In this document: positions 37,901 through 49,960 of the stretch, in pieces
Layout: each line of letters starts with the position of its first letter
How positions within the stretch are numbered: position 1 is the first letter of the stretch
Assembly: GCF_051014685.1 (NCBI RefSeq)
Contig: NW_027478602.1
Coordinates: 558,001-622,000, forward strand
Direction: 5' to 3'
Source of the DNA: Ptiloglossa arizonensis
Taxonomy: Eukaryota; Arthropoda; Insecta; Hymenoptera; Colletidae
DNA: 64,000 bases
Made by a program: the position numbers and the translations under genes
Notes under the pieces: model-generated
The model's database searches: none
What the model was told of the DNA's origin: nothing
What the model saw: the letters and a program-made list of their open reading frames with translations, nothing else

Positions 37901-39211
37901 TTGGCTTCAAACTCCCATATCTCCCGAACGGATTGACCTAACCCAAAAAATCCTATTGCATCTGAAAGTAGAAACTCGCCCGATTACAAAGGTATGTGTA
38001 TTTTTTCCCTAGGCTATTCTGGTTAAGCGTTTGGAGCAGCAGAATTGCGAAAACTTTGTTTTCTTCTTAACCATTTCTTGGCTTCAATCTCCCATATCTC
38101 GCGAACGGACTGACCTAACCCAAAAATTCCTATTGCATCTGAAAGTAGAAACTCGCCCGATTACAACGGTATGTGTATTTTTTCCCTAGGCCATTCTGGT
38201 TAAGCGTTTGGATCAGCAGAATTGCGAAAAATGTTTTGCCTTCTCTACCATTTCTTGGCTTCAAACTCCCATATCTCGCGAGCGGATTGACTTAACCCAA
38301 AAATTCCAATTGCATCTGAACGTAGAAACTCGCCCGATTACAACGGTATGTGTATTTTTTCCCTAGCCCATTCTGGTTAAGCGTTTGGAGCAGCAGAATT
38401 GCGAAAAATTTGTTGTCTTCTCAACCATTTCTCAGCTTCAAAGTCCCATATCTCGCGAACGGATTGACCTAACCCAAAAATTCCTGTTGCGTGTGAAAGT
38501 AGAAACTCGCCCGTTTACAACGGTATGTGTATTTTTTCCCTAGCCCATTCTGGTTAAGCGTTTGGAGCAGCAGAATTGCGAAAAATTTGTTGTCTTCTCA
38601 ACCATTTCTGAGCTTCAAAGTCCCATATCTCGCGAACGGATTGACCTAACCCAAATATTCCTAGTGCATCTTAAAGTAGAAACTCGCCCGATTACAACGG
38701 TATGTGTATTTTTTCCCTAGGCCATTCTGGTTAAGCTTTTGGATCAGCAGAATTGCGAAAAATTGTATGCCTTCTCAACCATTTCTTGGCTTCAAACTCC
38801 CATATCTCGCGAACGGATTGACCTAACCCAAAAATTCCTGTTGCGTGTGAAAGTAAAAACTCGCCCGATTACAACGGTATGTGTATTTTTTCCCTAGCCC
38901 ATTCTGGTTAAGCGTTTGGAGCAGCAGAATTGCGAAAAATTTGTTGTCTTCTCAACCATTTCTTAGCTTCAGAGTCCCATATCTCGCGAACGGATTGACC
39001 TAACCCAAAAATTCCTAGTGCATCTGAAAGTAGAAACTCGCCCGATTACAACGGTATGTGTATTTTTTCCCTAGGCCATTCTGGTTAAGCGTTTGGATCA
39101 GCAGAATTGCGAAAAATGTTTTGCCTTCTCTACCATTTCTTGGCTTCAAACTCCCATATCTCGCGAACGGATTGACTTAACCCAAAAATTCCGATTGCAT
39201 CTGAACGTAGA
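31936..39211 (+). repeat. Poorly homogenised stretch, no long tandem HOR
   Basis: About 41 monomers show only short, scattered duplications and more private changes than elsewhere, such as a two-base insertion (GATTGTGACC near 34567), one fewer T at 32335, and GCAAAAACTG near 33442. Local links are a 178-bp monomer pair (33920-34260), a roughly 550-bp segment at 35884-36436 repeated at 38185-38737 (2301 bp, 13 monomers), and GACATAACCC monomers at 35634 and 37581 (1947 bp, 11 monomers). The GTTGCGTGTGAAAG and GTTGCGTCTTTAAG classes that dominate the right half become frequent here. Confidence 0.8.
33920..34265 (+). repeat. Tandem duplication of one 178-bp monomer
   Basis: Two adjacent monomers share GTGTA followed by eight T and GCTAGGCC, AGCAGAAGAAGTGCG (33961 and 34139), ACTTTGTTTTCTTC and CAATCTCCCACATC. 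The spacing is 178 bp because each has one extra base in the T run. This looks like a recent single-monomer duplication. Confidence 0.85.
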
Positions 39212-41331
39212 AACTCGCCCGATTACAACGGTATGTGTATTTTTTCCCTAGCCCATTCTGGCTAAGCGTTTGGAGCAGCAGAATTGCGAAAAATTTGTTG
39301 TCTTCTCAACCATTTCTTAGCTTCAAAGTCCCATATCTCGCGAACGGATTGACCTAACTCAAAAATTCCTGTTGCCTGTGAAAGCAGAAACTCGCCGGAT
39401 TACAACGGTATGTGTATTTTTTCCCTAGGCCATTCTGGTTAAGCTTTTGGATCAGCAGAATTGCGAAAAATTGTATGCCTTCTCAACCATTTCTTGGCTT
39501 CAAACTCCCATATCTCGCGAACGGATTGACCTAACCCAAAAATTCCTGTTGCGTGTGAAAGTAAAAACTCGCCCGATTACAACGGTATGTGTATTTTTTC
39601 CCTAGGCCATTCTGGTTAAGCGTTTGGATCAGCAGAATTGCGAAAAATGTTTTGCCTTCTCAACCATTTCTTGGCTTCAAACTCCCATATCTCGCGAACA
39701 GATTGACATAACCCAAAAATTCCTGTTGCGTGTGAAAGTAAAAACTCGCCCGATTACAACGGTATGTGTATTTTTTCCCTAGGCCATTCTGGTTAAGTGT
39801 TTGGAGCGGCAGAATTGCGAAAAATTTTTTGCCTTCTCAACCATTTCTTAGCTTCAAACTCCCATATCTCGCGAACGGATTGACCTAACCCAAAAAATCC
39901 TATTGCATCTGAAAGTAGAAACTCGCCCGATTACAAAGGTATGTGTATTTTTTCCCTAGGCCATTCTGGTTAAGCGTTTGGAGCAGCAGAATTGCGAAAA
40001 ATTTGTTTTCTTCTCAATCATTTCTTAGCTTCAAACTCCCATATCTCGCGAACGGATTGACCTAACCCAAAAATTCCTTTTGCGCCTGAAAGTAGAAACT
40101 CGCCCGATTACAACGGTATGTGTATTTTTTTCCTAGGCCATTCTGGTTAAGCGTTTGGAGCAGCAGAAGTGCGAAAACTTTGTTGTCTTCTTAACCATTT
40201 CTTGGCTTCAAACTCCCATATCTCGCGAACGGATTGACCTAACCCAAAAATTCCTGTTGCCTGTGAAAGCAGAAACTCGCCGGATTATAACGGTATGTGT
40301 ATTTTTCCCTAGGCCATTCTGGTTAAGCGTTTGGAGCAGCGGAAGTGCGAAAACTTTGTTTTCTTCTTAACCATTTCTTGGCTTCAATCTCCCATATCTC
40401 GCGAACGGACTGACCTAACCCAACAATTCCTATTGCATCTGAAAGTAGAAACTCGCCCGATTACAACGGTATGTGTATTTTTTCCCTAGGCCATTCTGGT
40501 TAAGCGTTTGGATCAGCAGAATTGCGAAAAATTGCATGCCTTCTCAACCATTTCTTGGCTTCAAACTCCCATATCTCGCGAACGGATTGACCTAACCCAA
40601 AAATTCCTATTGCATCTGAAAGTAGAAACTCGCCCGATTACAACGGTATGTGTATTTTTTCCCTAGGCCATTCTGGTTAAGCGTTTGGATCAGCAGAATT
40701 GCGAAAAATGTTTTGCCTTCTCTACCATTTCTTGGCTTCAAACTCCCATATTTCGCGAACGGATTGACTTAACCCAAAAATTCCAATTGCATCTGAACGT
40801 AGAAACTCGCCCGATTACAACGGTATGTGTATTTTTTCCCTAGCCCATTCTGGTTAAGCGTTTGGAGCAGCAGAATTGCGAAAAATTTGTTGTCTTCTCA
40901 ACCATTTCTCAGCTTCAAAGTCCCATATCTCGCGAACGGATTGACCTAACGCAAAATTCCTATTGCATCTGAAAGTAGAAACTCGCCCGATTACAACGGT
41001 ATGTGTATTCTTTCCCTAGGCCATTCTGGTTAAGCTTTTGGATCAGCAGAATTGCGAAAAATTGTATGCCTTCTCAACCATTTCTTGGCTTCAAACTCCC
41101 ATATCTCGCGAACGGATTGACATACCCAAAAATTCCTGTTGCGTGTGAAAGTAACAACTCGCCCGATTACAACGGTATGTGTATTTTTTCCCTAGCCCAT
41201 TCTGGTTAAGCGTTTGGAGCAGCAGAATTGCGAAAAATTTGTTGTCTTCTCAACCATTTCTTAGCCTCTAACTCCCATATCTCGCGAACGGATTGACATA
41301 CCCAAAAATTCCTGTTGCGTGTGAAAGTAAC
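39212..41331 (+). repeat. Second 12-mer family, copy 1 (2120 bp)
   Basis: Markers recur at 2120 bp: GCCCATTCTGGCTAAGC at 39251 and 41371, CTGTTGCCTGTGAAAGCAG, GGAGCGGCAG, and TTTTGCGCCTGAAAG. The length is 12 x 177 minus 4. Four one-base losses account for this: GTGTATTTTTCCC near 40305, TAACGCAAAATTCC near 40947, and GACATACCCAAAA at about 41120 and 41299. The last monomer (TTAGCCTCTAACTCCC near 41265) is absent from the other copies in this form. Confidence 0.88.
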
Positions 41332-43387
41332 AACTCGCCCGATTACAACGGTATGTGTATTTTTTCCCTAGCCCATTCTGGCTAAGCGTTTGGAGCAGCA
41401 GAATTGCGAAAAATTTGTTGTCTTCTCAACCATTTCTCAGCTTCAAAGTCCCATATCTCGCGAACGGATTGACCTAACTCAAAAATTCCTGTTGCCTGTG
41501 AAAGCAGAAACTCGCCGGATTACAACGGTATGTGTATTTTTTCCCTAGGCCATTCTGGTTAAGCTTTTGGATCAGCAGAATTGCGAAAAATTGTATGCCT
41601 TCTCAACCATTTCTTGGCTTCAAACTCCCATATCTCGCGAACGGATTGACCTAACCCAAAAATTCCTGTTGCGTGTGAAAGTAAAAACTCGCCCGATTAC
41701 AACGGTATGTGTATTTTTTCCCTAGGCCATTCTGGTTAAGCGTTTGGATCAGCAGAATTGCGAAAAATGTTTTGCCTTCTCAACCATTTCTTGGCTTCAA
41801 ACTCCCATATCTCGCGAACAGATTGACATAACCCAAAAATTCCTGTTGCGTGTGAAAGTAAAAACTCGCCCGATTACAACGGTATGTGTATTTTTTCCCT
41901 AGGCCATTCTGGTTAAGTGTTTGGAGCGGCAGAATTGCGAAAAATTTTTTGCCTTCTCAACCATTTCTTAGCTTCAAACTCCCATATCTCGCGAACGGAT
42001 TGACCTAACCCAAAAAATCCTATTGCATCTGAAAGTAGAAACTCGCCCGATTACAAAGGTATGTGTATTTTTTCCCTAGGCCATTCTGGTTAAGCGTTTG
42101 GAGCAGCAGAATTGCGAAAAATTTGTTTTCTTCTCAACCATTTCTTAGCTTCAAACTCCCATATCTCGCGAACGGATTGACCTAACCCAAAAATTCCTTT
42201 TGCGCCTGAAAGTAGAAACTCGCCCGATTACAACGGTATGTGTATTTTTTTCCTAGGCCATTCTGGTTAAGCGTTTGGAGCAGCAGAAGTGCGAAAACTT
42301 TGTTGTCTTCTTAACCATTTCTTGGCTTCAAACTCCCATATCTCGCGAACGGATTGACCTAACCCAAAAATTCCTGTTGCCTGTGAAAGCAGAAACTCGC
42401 CGGATTATAACGGTATGTGTATTTTTCCCTAGGCCATTCTGGTTAAGCGTTTGGAGCAGCGGAAGTGCGAAAACTTTGTTTTCTTCTTAACCATTTCTTG
42501 GCTTCAATCTCCCATATCTCGCGAACGGACTGACCTAACCCAACAATTCCTATTGCATCTGAAAGTAGAAACTCGCCCGATTACAACGGTATGTGTATTT
42601 TTTCCCTAGGCCATTCTGGTTAAGCGTTTGGATCAGCAGAATTGCGAAAAATTGTATGCCTTCTCAACCATTTCTTGGCTTCAAACTCCCATATCTCGCG
42701 AACGGATTGACCTAACCCAAAAATTCCTATTGCATCTGAAAGTAGAAACTCGCCCGATTACAACGGTATGTGTATTTTTTCCCTAGGCCATTCTGGTTAA
42801 GCGTTTGGATCAGCAGAATTGCGAAAAATGTTTTGCCTTCTCTACCATTTCTTGGCTTCAAACTCCCATATTTCGCGAACGGATTGACTTAACCCAAAAA
42901 TTCCAATTGCTTCTGAACGTAGAAACTCGCCCGATTACAACGGTATGTGTATTTTTTCCCTAGCCCATTCTGGTTAAGCGTTTGGAGCAGCAGAATTGCG
43001 AAAAATTTGTTGTCTTCTCAACCATTTCTCAGCTTCAAAGTCCCATATCTCGCGAACGGATTGACCTAACGCAAAATTCCTATTGCATCTGAAAGTAGAA
43101 ACTCGCCCGATTACAACGGTATGTGTATTCTTTCCCTAGGCCATTCTGGTTAAGCTTTTGGATCAGCAGAATTGCGAAAAATTGTATGCCTTCTCAACCA
43201 TTTCTTGGCTTCAAACTCCCATATCTCGCGAACGGATTGACATACCCAAAAATTCCTGTTGCGTGTGAAAGTAACAACTCGCCCGATTACAACGGTATGT
43301 GTATTTTTTCCCTAGCCCATTCTGGTTAAGCGTTTGGAGCAGCAGAATTGCGAAAAATTTGTTGTCTTCTCAACCATTTCTTAGCCT
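41332..43387 (+). repeat. Second 12-mer family, copy 2
   Basis: This repeats 39212 onward with very few changes (for example CAATTGCTTCTGAACG near 42904 against CAATTGCATCTG). The match ends at about 43387, where TTAGCCTCAAAGTCCC replaces TTAGCCTCTAACTCCC. Confidence 0.88.
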
Positions 43388-44455
43388 CAAAGTCCCATAT
43401 CTCGCGAACGGATTGACCTAACCCAAAAATTCCTAGTGCATCTGAACGTAGAAACTCGCCCGATTACAACGGTATGTGTATTTTTTCCCTAGGCCATTCT
43501 GGTTAAGCGTTTGGATCAGCAGAATTGCGAAAAATTGTATGCCTTCTCAACCATTTCTTGGCTTCAAACTCCCATATCTCGCGAACAGATTGTCCTAACC
43601 CAAAAATTCCTGTTGCTTGTGAAAGTAGAAACTCGCCCGATTACAACGGTATGTGTGTTTTTTCCCTAGCCCATTCTGGTTAAGCGTTTGGATCAGCAGA
43701 ATTGCGAAAAATTGTATGCCTTCTCAACCATTTCTTGGCTTCAAACTCCCATATCTCGAGAACAGATTGACCTAACCCAAAAATTCCTGTTGCGTGTGAA
43801 AGTAGAAACTCGCCCGTTTACAACGGTATGTGTATTTTTTCTCTAGCCCATTCTGGTTAAGCGTTTGGAGCAGCAGAAGTGCGAAAAATTTGTTGTCTTC
43901 TCAACTATTTTTTGGCTTCAAACTCCCATATCTCCCGAACGGATTGACCTAACCCAAAAATTCCTATTGCATCTGAAAGTCGAAACTCGCCCGATTACAA
44001 CAGTATGTGTATTTTCTCCCTAGGCCATTCTGGTTAAGCGTTTGGATCAGCAGAATTGCGAAAAATTGTATGCCTTCTCAACCATTTCTTGGCTTCAAAC
44101 TCCCATATCTCGCGAACGGATTGACCTAACCCAAAAATTCCTGTTGCGTCTTTAAGTAGAAACTCGCCCGATTACAACGGTATGTGTATTTTTTCCCCAG
44201 GCCATTCTGGTTAAGCGTTTGGAGCAGCAGAATTGTGAAAAATTTTTTGCCTTCTCTACCATTTCTTGGCTTCAAACTCCCATATCTCGCGAACGGATTG
44301 ACCTAACCCAAAAATTTCTATTGCATCTGAAAGTAGAAACACGCCCGATTACAAGGGTATGTGTATTTTTTCCCTAGCCCATTCTGGTTAAGCGTTTGGA
44401 GCAGCAGAAGTACGAAAAATTTGTTGTCTTCTCAACCATTTCTTGGCTTCAAACT
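43388..44455 (+). repeat. Linker monomers between 12-mer copies
   Basis: About six monomers carry GTTGCTTGTGAAAG, GTGTGTTTTTTCCC, CTCGAGAACAG, CGCCCGTTTACAACGG, TCTTCTCAACTATTTTTTGG and TTCCCCAGGCC. The same classes in the same order reappear near 49961-50500, 55977-56500, 58099-58620 and 60574-61090, so this is a recurring cassette, not unique sequence. Confidence 0.8.
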
Positions 44456-46598
44456 CCCATATCTCGCGAACGGATTGACCTAACTCAAAAATTCCTGTTG
44501 CCTGTGAAAGCAGAAACTCGCCGGATTACAACGGTATGTGTATTTTTTCCCTAGGCCATTCTGGTTAAGCTTTTGGATCAGCAGAATTGCGAAAAATTGT
44601 ATGCCTTCTCAACCATTTCTTGGCTTCAAACTCCCATATCTCGCGAACGGATTGACCTAACCCAAAAATTCCTGTTGCGTGTGAAAGTAAAAACTCGCCC
44701 GATTACAACGGTATGTGTATTTTTTCCCTAGGCCATTCTGGTTAAGCGTTTGGATCAGCAGAATTGCGAAAAATGTTTTGCCTTCTCAACCATTTCTTGG
44801 CTTCAAACTCCCATATCTCGCGAACAGATTGACATAACCCAAAAATTCCTGTTGCGTGTGAAAGTAAAAACTCGCCCGATTACAACGGTATGTATATTTT
44901 TTCCCTAGGCCATTCTGGTTAAGTGTTTGGAGCGGCAGAATTGCGAAAAATTTTTTGCCTTCTCAACCATTTCTTAGCTTCAAACTCCCATATCTCGCGA
45001 ACGGATTGACCTAACCCAAAAAATCCTATTGCATCTGAAAGTAGAAACTCGCCCGATTACAAAGGTATGTGTATTTTTTCCCTAGGCCATTCTGGTTAAG
45101 CCTTTGGAGCAGCAGAATTGCGAAAAATTTGTTTTCTTCTCAACCATTTCTTAGCTTCAAACTCCCATATCTCGCGAACGGATTGACCTAACCCAAAAAT
45201 TCCTTTTGCGCCTGAAAGTAGAAACTCGCCCGATTACAACGGTATGTGTATTTTTTTCCTAGGCCATTCTGGTTAAGCGTTTGGAGCAGCAGAAGTGCGA
45301 AAACTTTGTTGTCTTCTTAACCATTTCTTGGCTTCAAACTCCCATATCTCGCGAACGGATTGACCTAACCCAAAAATTCCTGTTGCCTGTGAAAGCAGAA
45401 ACTCGCCGGATTATAACGGTATGTGTATTTTTCCCTAGGCCATTCTGGTTAAGCGTTTGGAGCAGCGGAAGTGCGAAAACTTTGTTTTCTTCTTAACCAT
45501 TTCTTGGCTTCAATCTCCCATATCTCGCGAACGGACTGACCTAACCCAACAATTCCTATTGCATCTGAAAGTAGAAACTCGCCCGATTACAACGGTATGT
45601 GTATTTTTTCCCTAGGCCATTCTGGTTAAGCGTTTGGATCAGCAGAATTGCGAAAAATTGTATGCCTTCTCAACCATTTCTTGGCTTCAAACTCCCATAT
45701 CTCGCGAACGGATTGACCTAACCCAAAAATTCCTATTGCATCTGAAAGTAGAAACTCGCCCGATTACAACGGTATGTGTATTTTTTCCCTAGGCCATTCT
45801 GGTTAAGCGTTTGGATCAGCAGAATTGCGAAAAATGTTTTGCCTTCTCTACCATTTCTTGGCTTCAAACTCCCATATTTCGCGAACGGATTGACTTAACC
45901 CAAAAATTCCAATTGCTTCTGAACGTAGAAACTCGCCCGATTACAACGGTATGTGTATTTTTTCCCTAGCCCATTCTGGTTAAGCGTTTGGAGCAGCAGA
46001 ATTGCGAAAAATTTGTTGTCTTCTCAACCATTTCTCAGCTTCAAAGTCCCATATCTCGCGAACGGATTGACCTAACGCAAAATTCCTATTGCATCTGAAA
46101 GTAGAAACTCGCCCGATTACAACGGTATGTGTATTCTTTCCCTAGGCCATTCTGGTTAAGCTTTTGGATCAGCAGAATTGCGAAAAATTGTATGCCTTCT
46201 CAACCATTTCTTGGCTTCAAACTCCCATATCTCGCGAACGGATTGACATACCCAAAAATTCCTGTTGCGTGTGAAAGTAACAACTCGCCCGATTACAACG
46301 GTATGTGTATTTTTTCCCTAGCCCATTCTGGTTAAGCGTTTGGAGCAGCAGAATTGCGAAAAATTTGTTGTCTTCTCAACCATTTCTTAGCCTCAAAGTC
46401 CCATATCTCGCGAACGGATTGACCTAACCCAAAAATTCCTAGTGCATCTGAACGTAGAAACTCGCCCGATTACAACGGTATGTGTATTTTTTCCCTAGGC
46501 CATTCTGGTTAAGCGTTTGGATCAGCAGAATTGCGAAAAATTGTATGCCTTCTCAACCATTTCTTGGCTTCAAACTCCCATATCTCGCGAACAGATTG
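44456..46598 (+). repeat. Second 12-mer family, copy 3
   Basis: Sequence matches 41450-43592 at a shift of 3006 bp (17 x 177 minus 3; the three lost bases are the known one-base indels). It starts in a hybrid monomer near 44456 (TTGGCTTCAAACTCCC on the left, CCTAACTCAAAAATTCC on the right) and ends near 46598, where GATTGACC replaces GATTGTCC. Confidence 0.85.
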
Positions 46599-46954
46599 AC
46601 CTAACCCAAAAATTCCTGTTGCGTGTGAAAGTAAATACTCGCCCGATTACAAAGGTATGTGTATTTTTTCCCTAGGCCATTCTGGTTAAGCGTTTGGAGC
46701 AGCAGAAGTGCGAAAACTTTGTTGTCTTCTTAACCATTTCTTGGCTTCAAACTCCCATATCTCGCGAACGAATTGACCTAACCCAAAAAATCCTATTGCA
46801 TCTGAAAGTAGAAACTCGCCCGATTACAAAGGTATGTGTATTTTTTCCCCAGGCCATTCTGGTTAAGCGTTTGGAGCAGCAGAATTGTGAAAAATTTTTT
46901 GCCTTCTCTACCATTTCTTGGCTTCAAACTCCCATATCTCGCGAACGGATTGAC
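46599..46954 (+). repeat. Linker monomers before the 6-mer duplication
   Basis: Two monomers join copy 3 to the next block: one with GTAAATACTCGCCC, and one with ACTTTGTTGTCTTC followed by CCCAAAAAATCC. From about 46836 (TTTTCCCCAGG) the sequence matches 44184 onward at 2652 bp (15 x 177 minus 3). Confidence 0.75.
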
Positions 46955-49092
46955 CTAACCCAAAAATTTCTATTGCATCTGAAAGTAGAAACACGCCCGA
47001 TTACAAGGGTATGTGTATTTTTTCCCTAGCCCATTCTGGTTAAGCGTTTGGAGCAGCAGAAGTGCGAAAAATTTGTTGTCTTCTCAACCATTTCTTGGCT
47101 TCAAACTCCCATATCTCGCGAACGGATTGACCTAACTCAAAAATTCCTGTTGCCTGTGAAAGCAGAAACTCGCCGGATTACAACGGTATGTGTATTTTTT
47201 CCCTAGGCCATTCTGGTTAAGCTTTTGGATCAGCAGAATTGCGAAAAATTGTATGCCTTCTCAACCATTTCTTGGCTTCAAACTCCCATATCTCGCGAAC
47301 GGATTGACCTAACCCAAAAATTCCTGTTGCGTGTGAAAGTAAAAACTCGCCCGATTACAACGGTATGTGTATTTTTTCCCTAGGCCATTCTGGTTAAGCG
47401 TTTGGATCAGCAGAATTGCGAAAAATGTTTTGCCTTCTCAACCATTTCTTGGCTTCAAACTCCCATATCTCGCGAACAGATTGACATAACCCAAAAATTC
47501 CTGTTGCGTGTGAAAGTAAAAACTCGCACGATTACAACGGTATGTGTATTTTTTCCCTAGGCCATTCTGGTTAAGTGTTTGGAGCGGCAGAATTGCGAAA
47601 AATTTTTTGCCTTCTCAACCATTTCTTAGCTTCAAACTCCCATATCTCGCGAACGGATTGACCTAACCCAAAAAATCCTATTGCATCTGAAAGTAGAAAC
47701 TCGCCCGATTACAAAGGTATGTGTATTTTTTCCCTAGGCCATTCTGGTTAAGCGTTTGGAGCAGCAGAATTGCGAAAAATTTGTTTTCTTCTCAACCATT
47801 TCTTAGCTTCAAACTCCCATATCTCGCGAACGGATTGACCTAACCCAAAAATTCCTTTTGCGCCTGAAAGTAGAAACTCGCCCGATTACAACGGTATGTG
47901 TATTTTTTTCCTAGGCCATTCTGGTTAAGCGTTTGGAGCAGCAGAAGTGCGAAAAATGTTTTGCCTTCTCTACCATTTCTTGGCTTCAAACTCCCATATT
48001 TCGCGAACGGATTGACTTAACCCAAAAATTTCTATTGCATCTGAAAGTAGAAACACGCCCGATTACAAGGGTATGTGTATTTTTTCCCTAGCCCATTCTG
48101 GTTAAGCGTTTGGAGCAGCAGAAGTGCGAAAAATTTGTTGTCTTCTCAACCATTTCTTGGCTTCAAACTCCCATATCTCGCGAACGGATTGACCTAACTC
48201 AAAAATTCCTGTTGCCTGTGAAAGCAGAAACTCGCCGGATTACAACGGTATGTGTATTTTTTCCCTAGGCCATTCTGGTTAAGCTTTTGGATCAGCAGAA
48301 TTGCGAAAAATTGTATGCCTTCTCAACCATTTCTTGGCTTCAAACTCCCATATCTCGCGAACGGATTGACCTAACCCAAAAATTCCTGTTGCGTGTGAAA
48401 GTAAAAACTCGCCCGATTACAACGGTATGTGTATTTTTTCCCTAGGCCATTCTGGTTAAGCGTTTGGATCAGCAGAATTGCGAAAAATGTTTTGCCTTCT
48501 CAACCATTTCTTGGCTTCAAACTCCCATATCTCGCGAACAGATTGACATAACCCAAAAATTCCTGTTGCGTGTGAAAGTAAAAACTCGCCCGATTACAAC
48601 GGTATGTGTATTTTTTCCCTAGGCCATTCTGGTTAAGTGTTTGGAGCGGCAGAATTGCGAAAAATTTTTTGCCTTCTCAACCATTTCTTAGCTTCAAACT
48701 CCCATATCTCGCGAACGGATTGACCTAACCCAAAAAATCCTATTGCATCTGAAAGTAGAAACTCGCCCGATTACAAAGGTATGTGTATTTTTTCCCTAGG
48801 CCATTCTGGTTAAGCGTTTGGAGCAGCAGAATTGCGAAAAATTTGTTTTCTTCTCAACCATTTCTTAGCTTCAAACTCCCATATCTCGCGAACGGATTGA
48901 CCTAACCCAAAAATTCCATTTGCGCCTGAAAGTAGAAACTCGCCCGATTACAACGGTATGTGTATTTTTTTCCTAGGCCATTCTGGTTAAGCGTTTGGAG
49001 CAGCAGAAGTGCGAAAAATGTTTTGCCTTCTCTACCATTTCTTGGCTTCAAACTCCCATATTTCGCGAACGGATTGACTTAACCCAAAAATT
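46955..49092 (+). repeat. 6-mer tandem duplication (1062-bp period)
   Basis: Two copies, 46955-48016 and 48017-49092, share TTTCTATTGC followed by ACACGCCC and ACAAGGGTATG (first copy only partly), CTAACTCAAAAATTCC at 47131 and 48193, GGAGCGGCAG, and TTTGCGCCTG. Each ends in a hybrid monomer that joins GCAGAAGTGCG to AAAAATGTTTTGCC (47943 and 49005), a combination not seen in the parent 12-mer. Confidence 0.85.
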
Positions 49093-49960
49093 CCAATTGC
49101 TTCTGAACGTAGAAACTCGCCCGATTACAATGGTATGTGTATTTTTTCCCTAGCCCATTCTGGTTAAGCGTTTGGAGCAGCAGAATTGCGAAAAATTTGT
49201 TGTCTTCTCAACCATTTCTCAGCTTCAAAGTCCCATATCTCGCGAACGGATTGACCTAACGCAAAATTCCTATTGCATCTGAAAGTAGAAACTCGCCTGA
49301 TTACAACGGTATGTGTATTCTTTCCCTAGGCCATTCTGGTTAAGCTTTTGGATCAGCAGAATTGCGAAAAATTGTATGCCTTCTCAACCATTTCTTGGCT
49401 TCAAACTCCCATATCTCGCGAACGGATTGACATACCCAAAAATTCCTGTTGCGTGTGAAAGTAACAACTCGCCCGATTACAACGGTATGTGTATTTTTTC
49501 CCTAGCCCATTCTGGTTAAGCGTTTGGAGCAGCAGAATTGCGAAAAATTTGTTGTCTTCTCAACCATTTCTTAGCCTCAAAGTCCCATATCTCGCGAACG
49601 GATTGACCTAACCCAAAAATTCCTAGTGCATCTGAACGTAGAAACTCGCCCGATTACAACGGTATGTGTATTTTTTCCCTAGGCCATTCTGGTTAAGCGT
49701 TTGGATCAGCAGAATTGCGAAAAATTGTATGCCTTCTCAACCATTTCTTGGCTTCAAACTCCCATATCTCGCGAACAGATTGACCTAACCCAAAAATTCC
49801 TGTTGCGTGTGAAAGTAAATACTCGCCCGATTACAAAGGTATGTGTATTTTTTCCCTAGGCCATTCTGGTTAAGCGTTTGGAGCAGCAGAAGTGCGAAAA
49901 CTTTGTTGTCTTCTTAACCATTTCTTGGCTTCAAACTCCCATATCTCGCGAACGAATTGA
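49093..49960 (+). repeat. Remnant of the second 12-mer family
   Basis: About five monomers match 45830-46776 at 3184 bp (18 x 177 minus 2). They include the two shortened monomers TAACGCAAAATTCC (about 49257) and GACATACCC (about 49428). The match ends at CGAATTGACTTATCCC. Confidence 0.82.
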
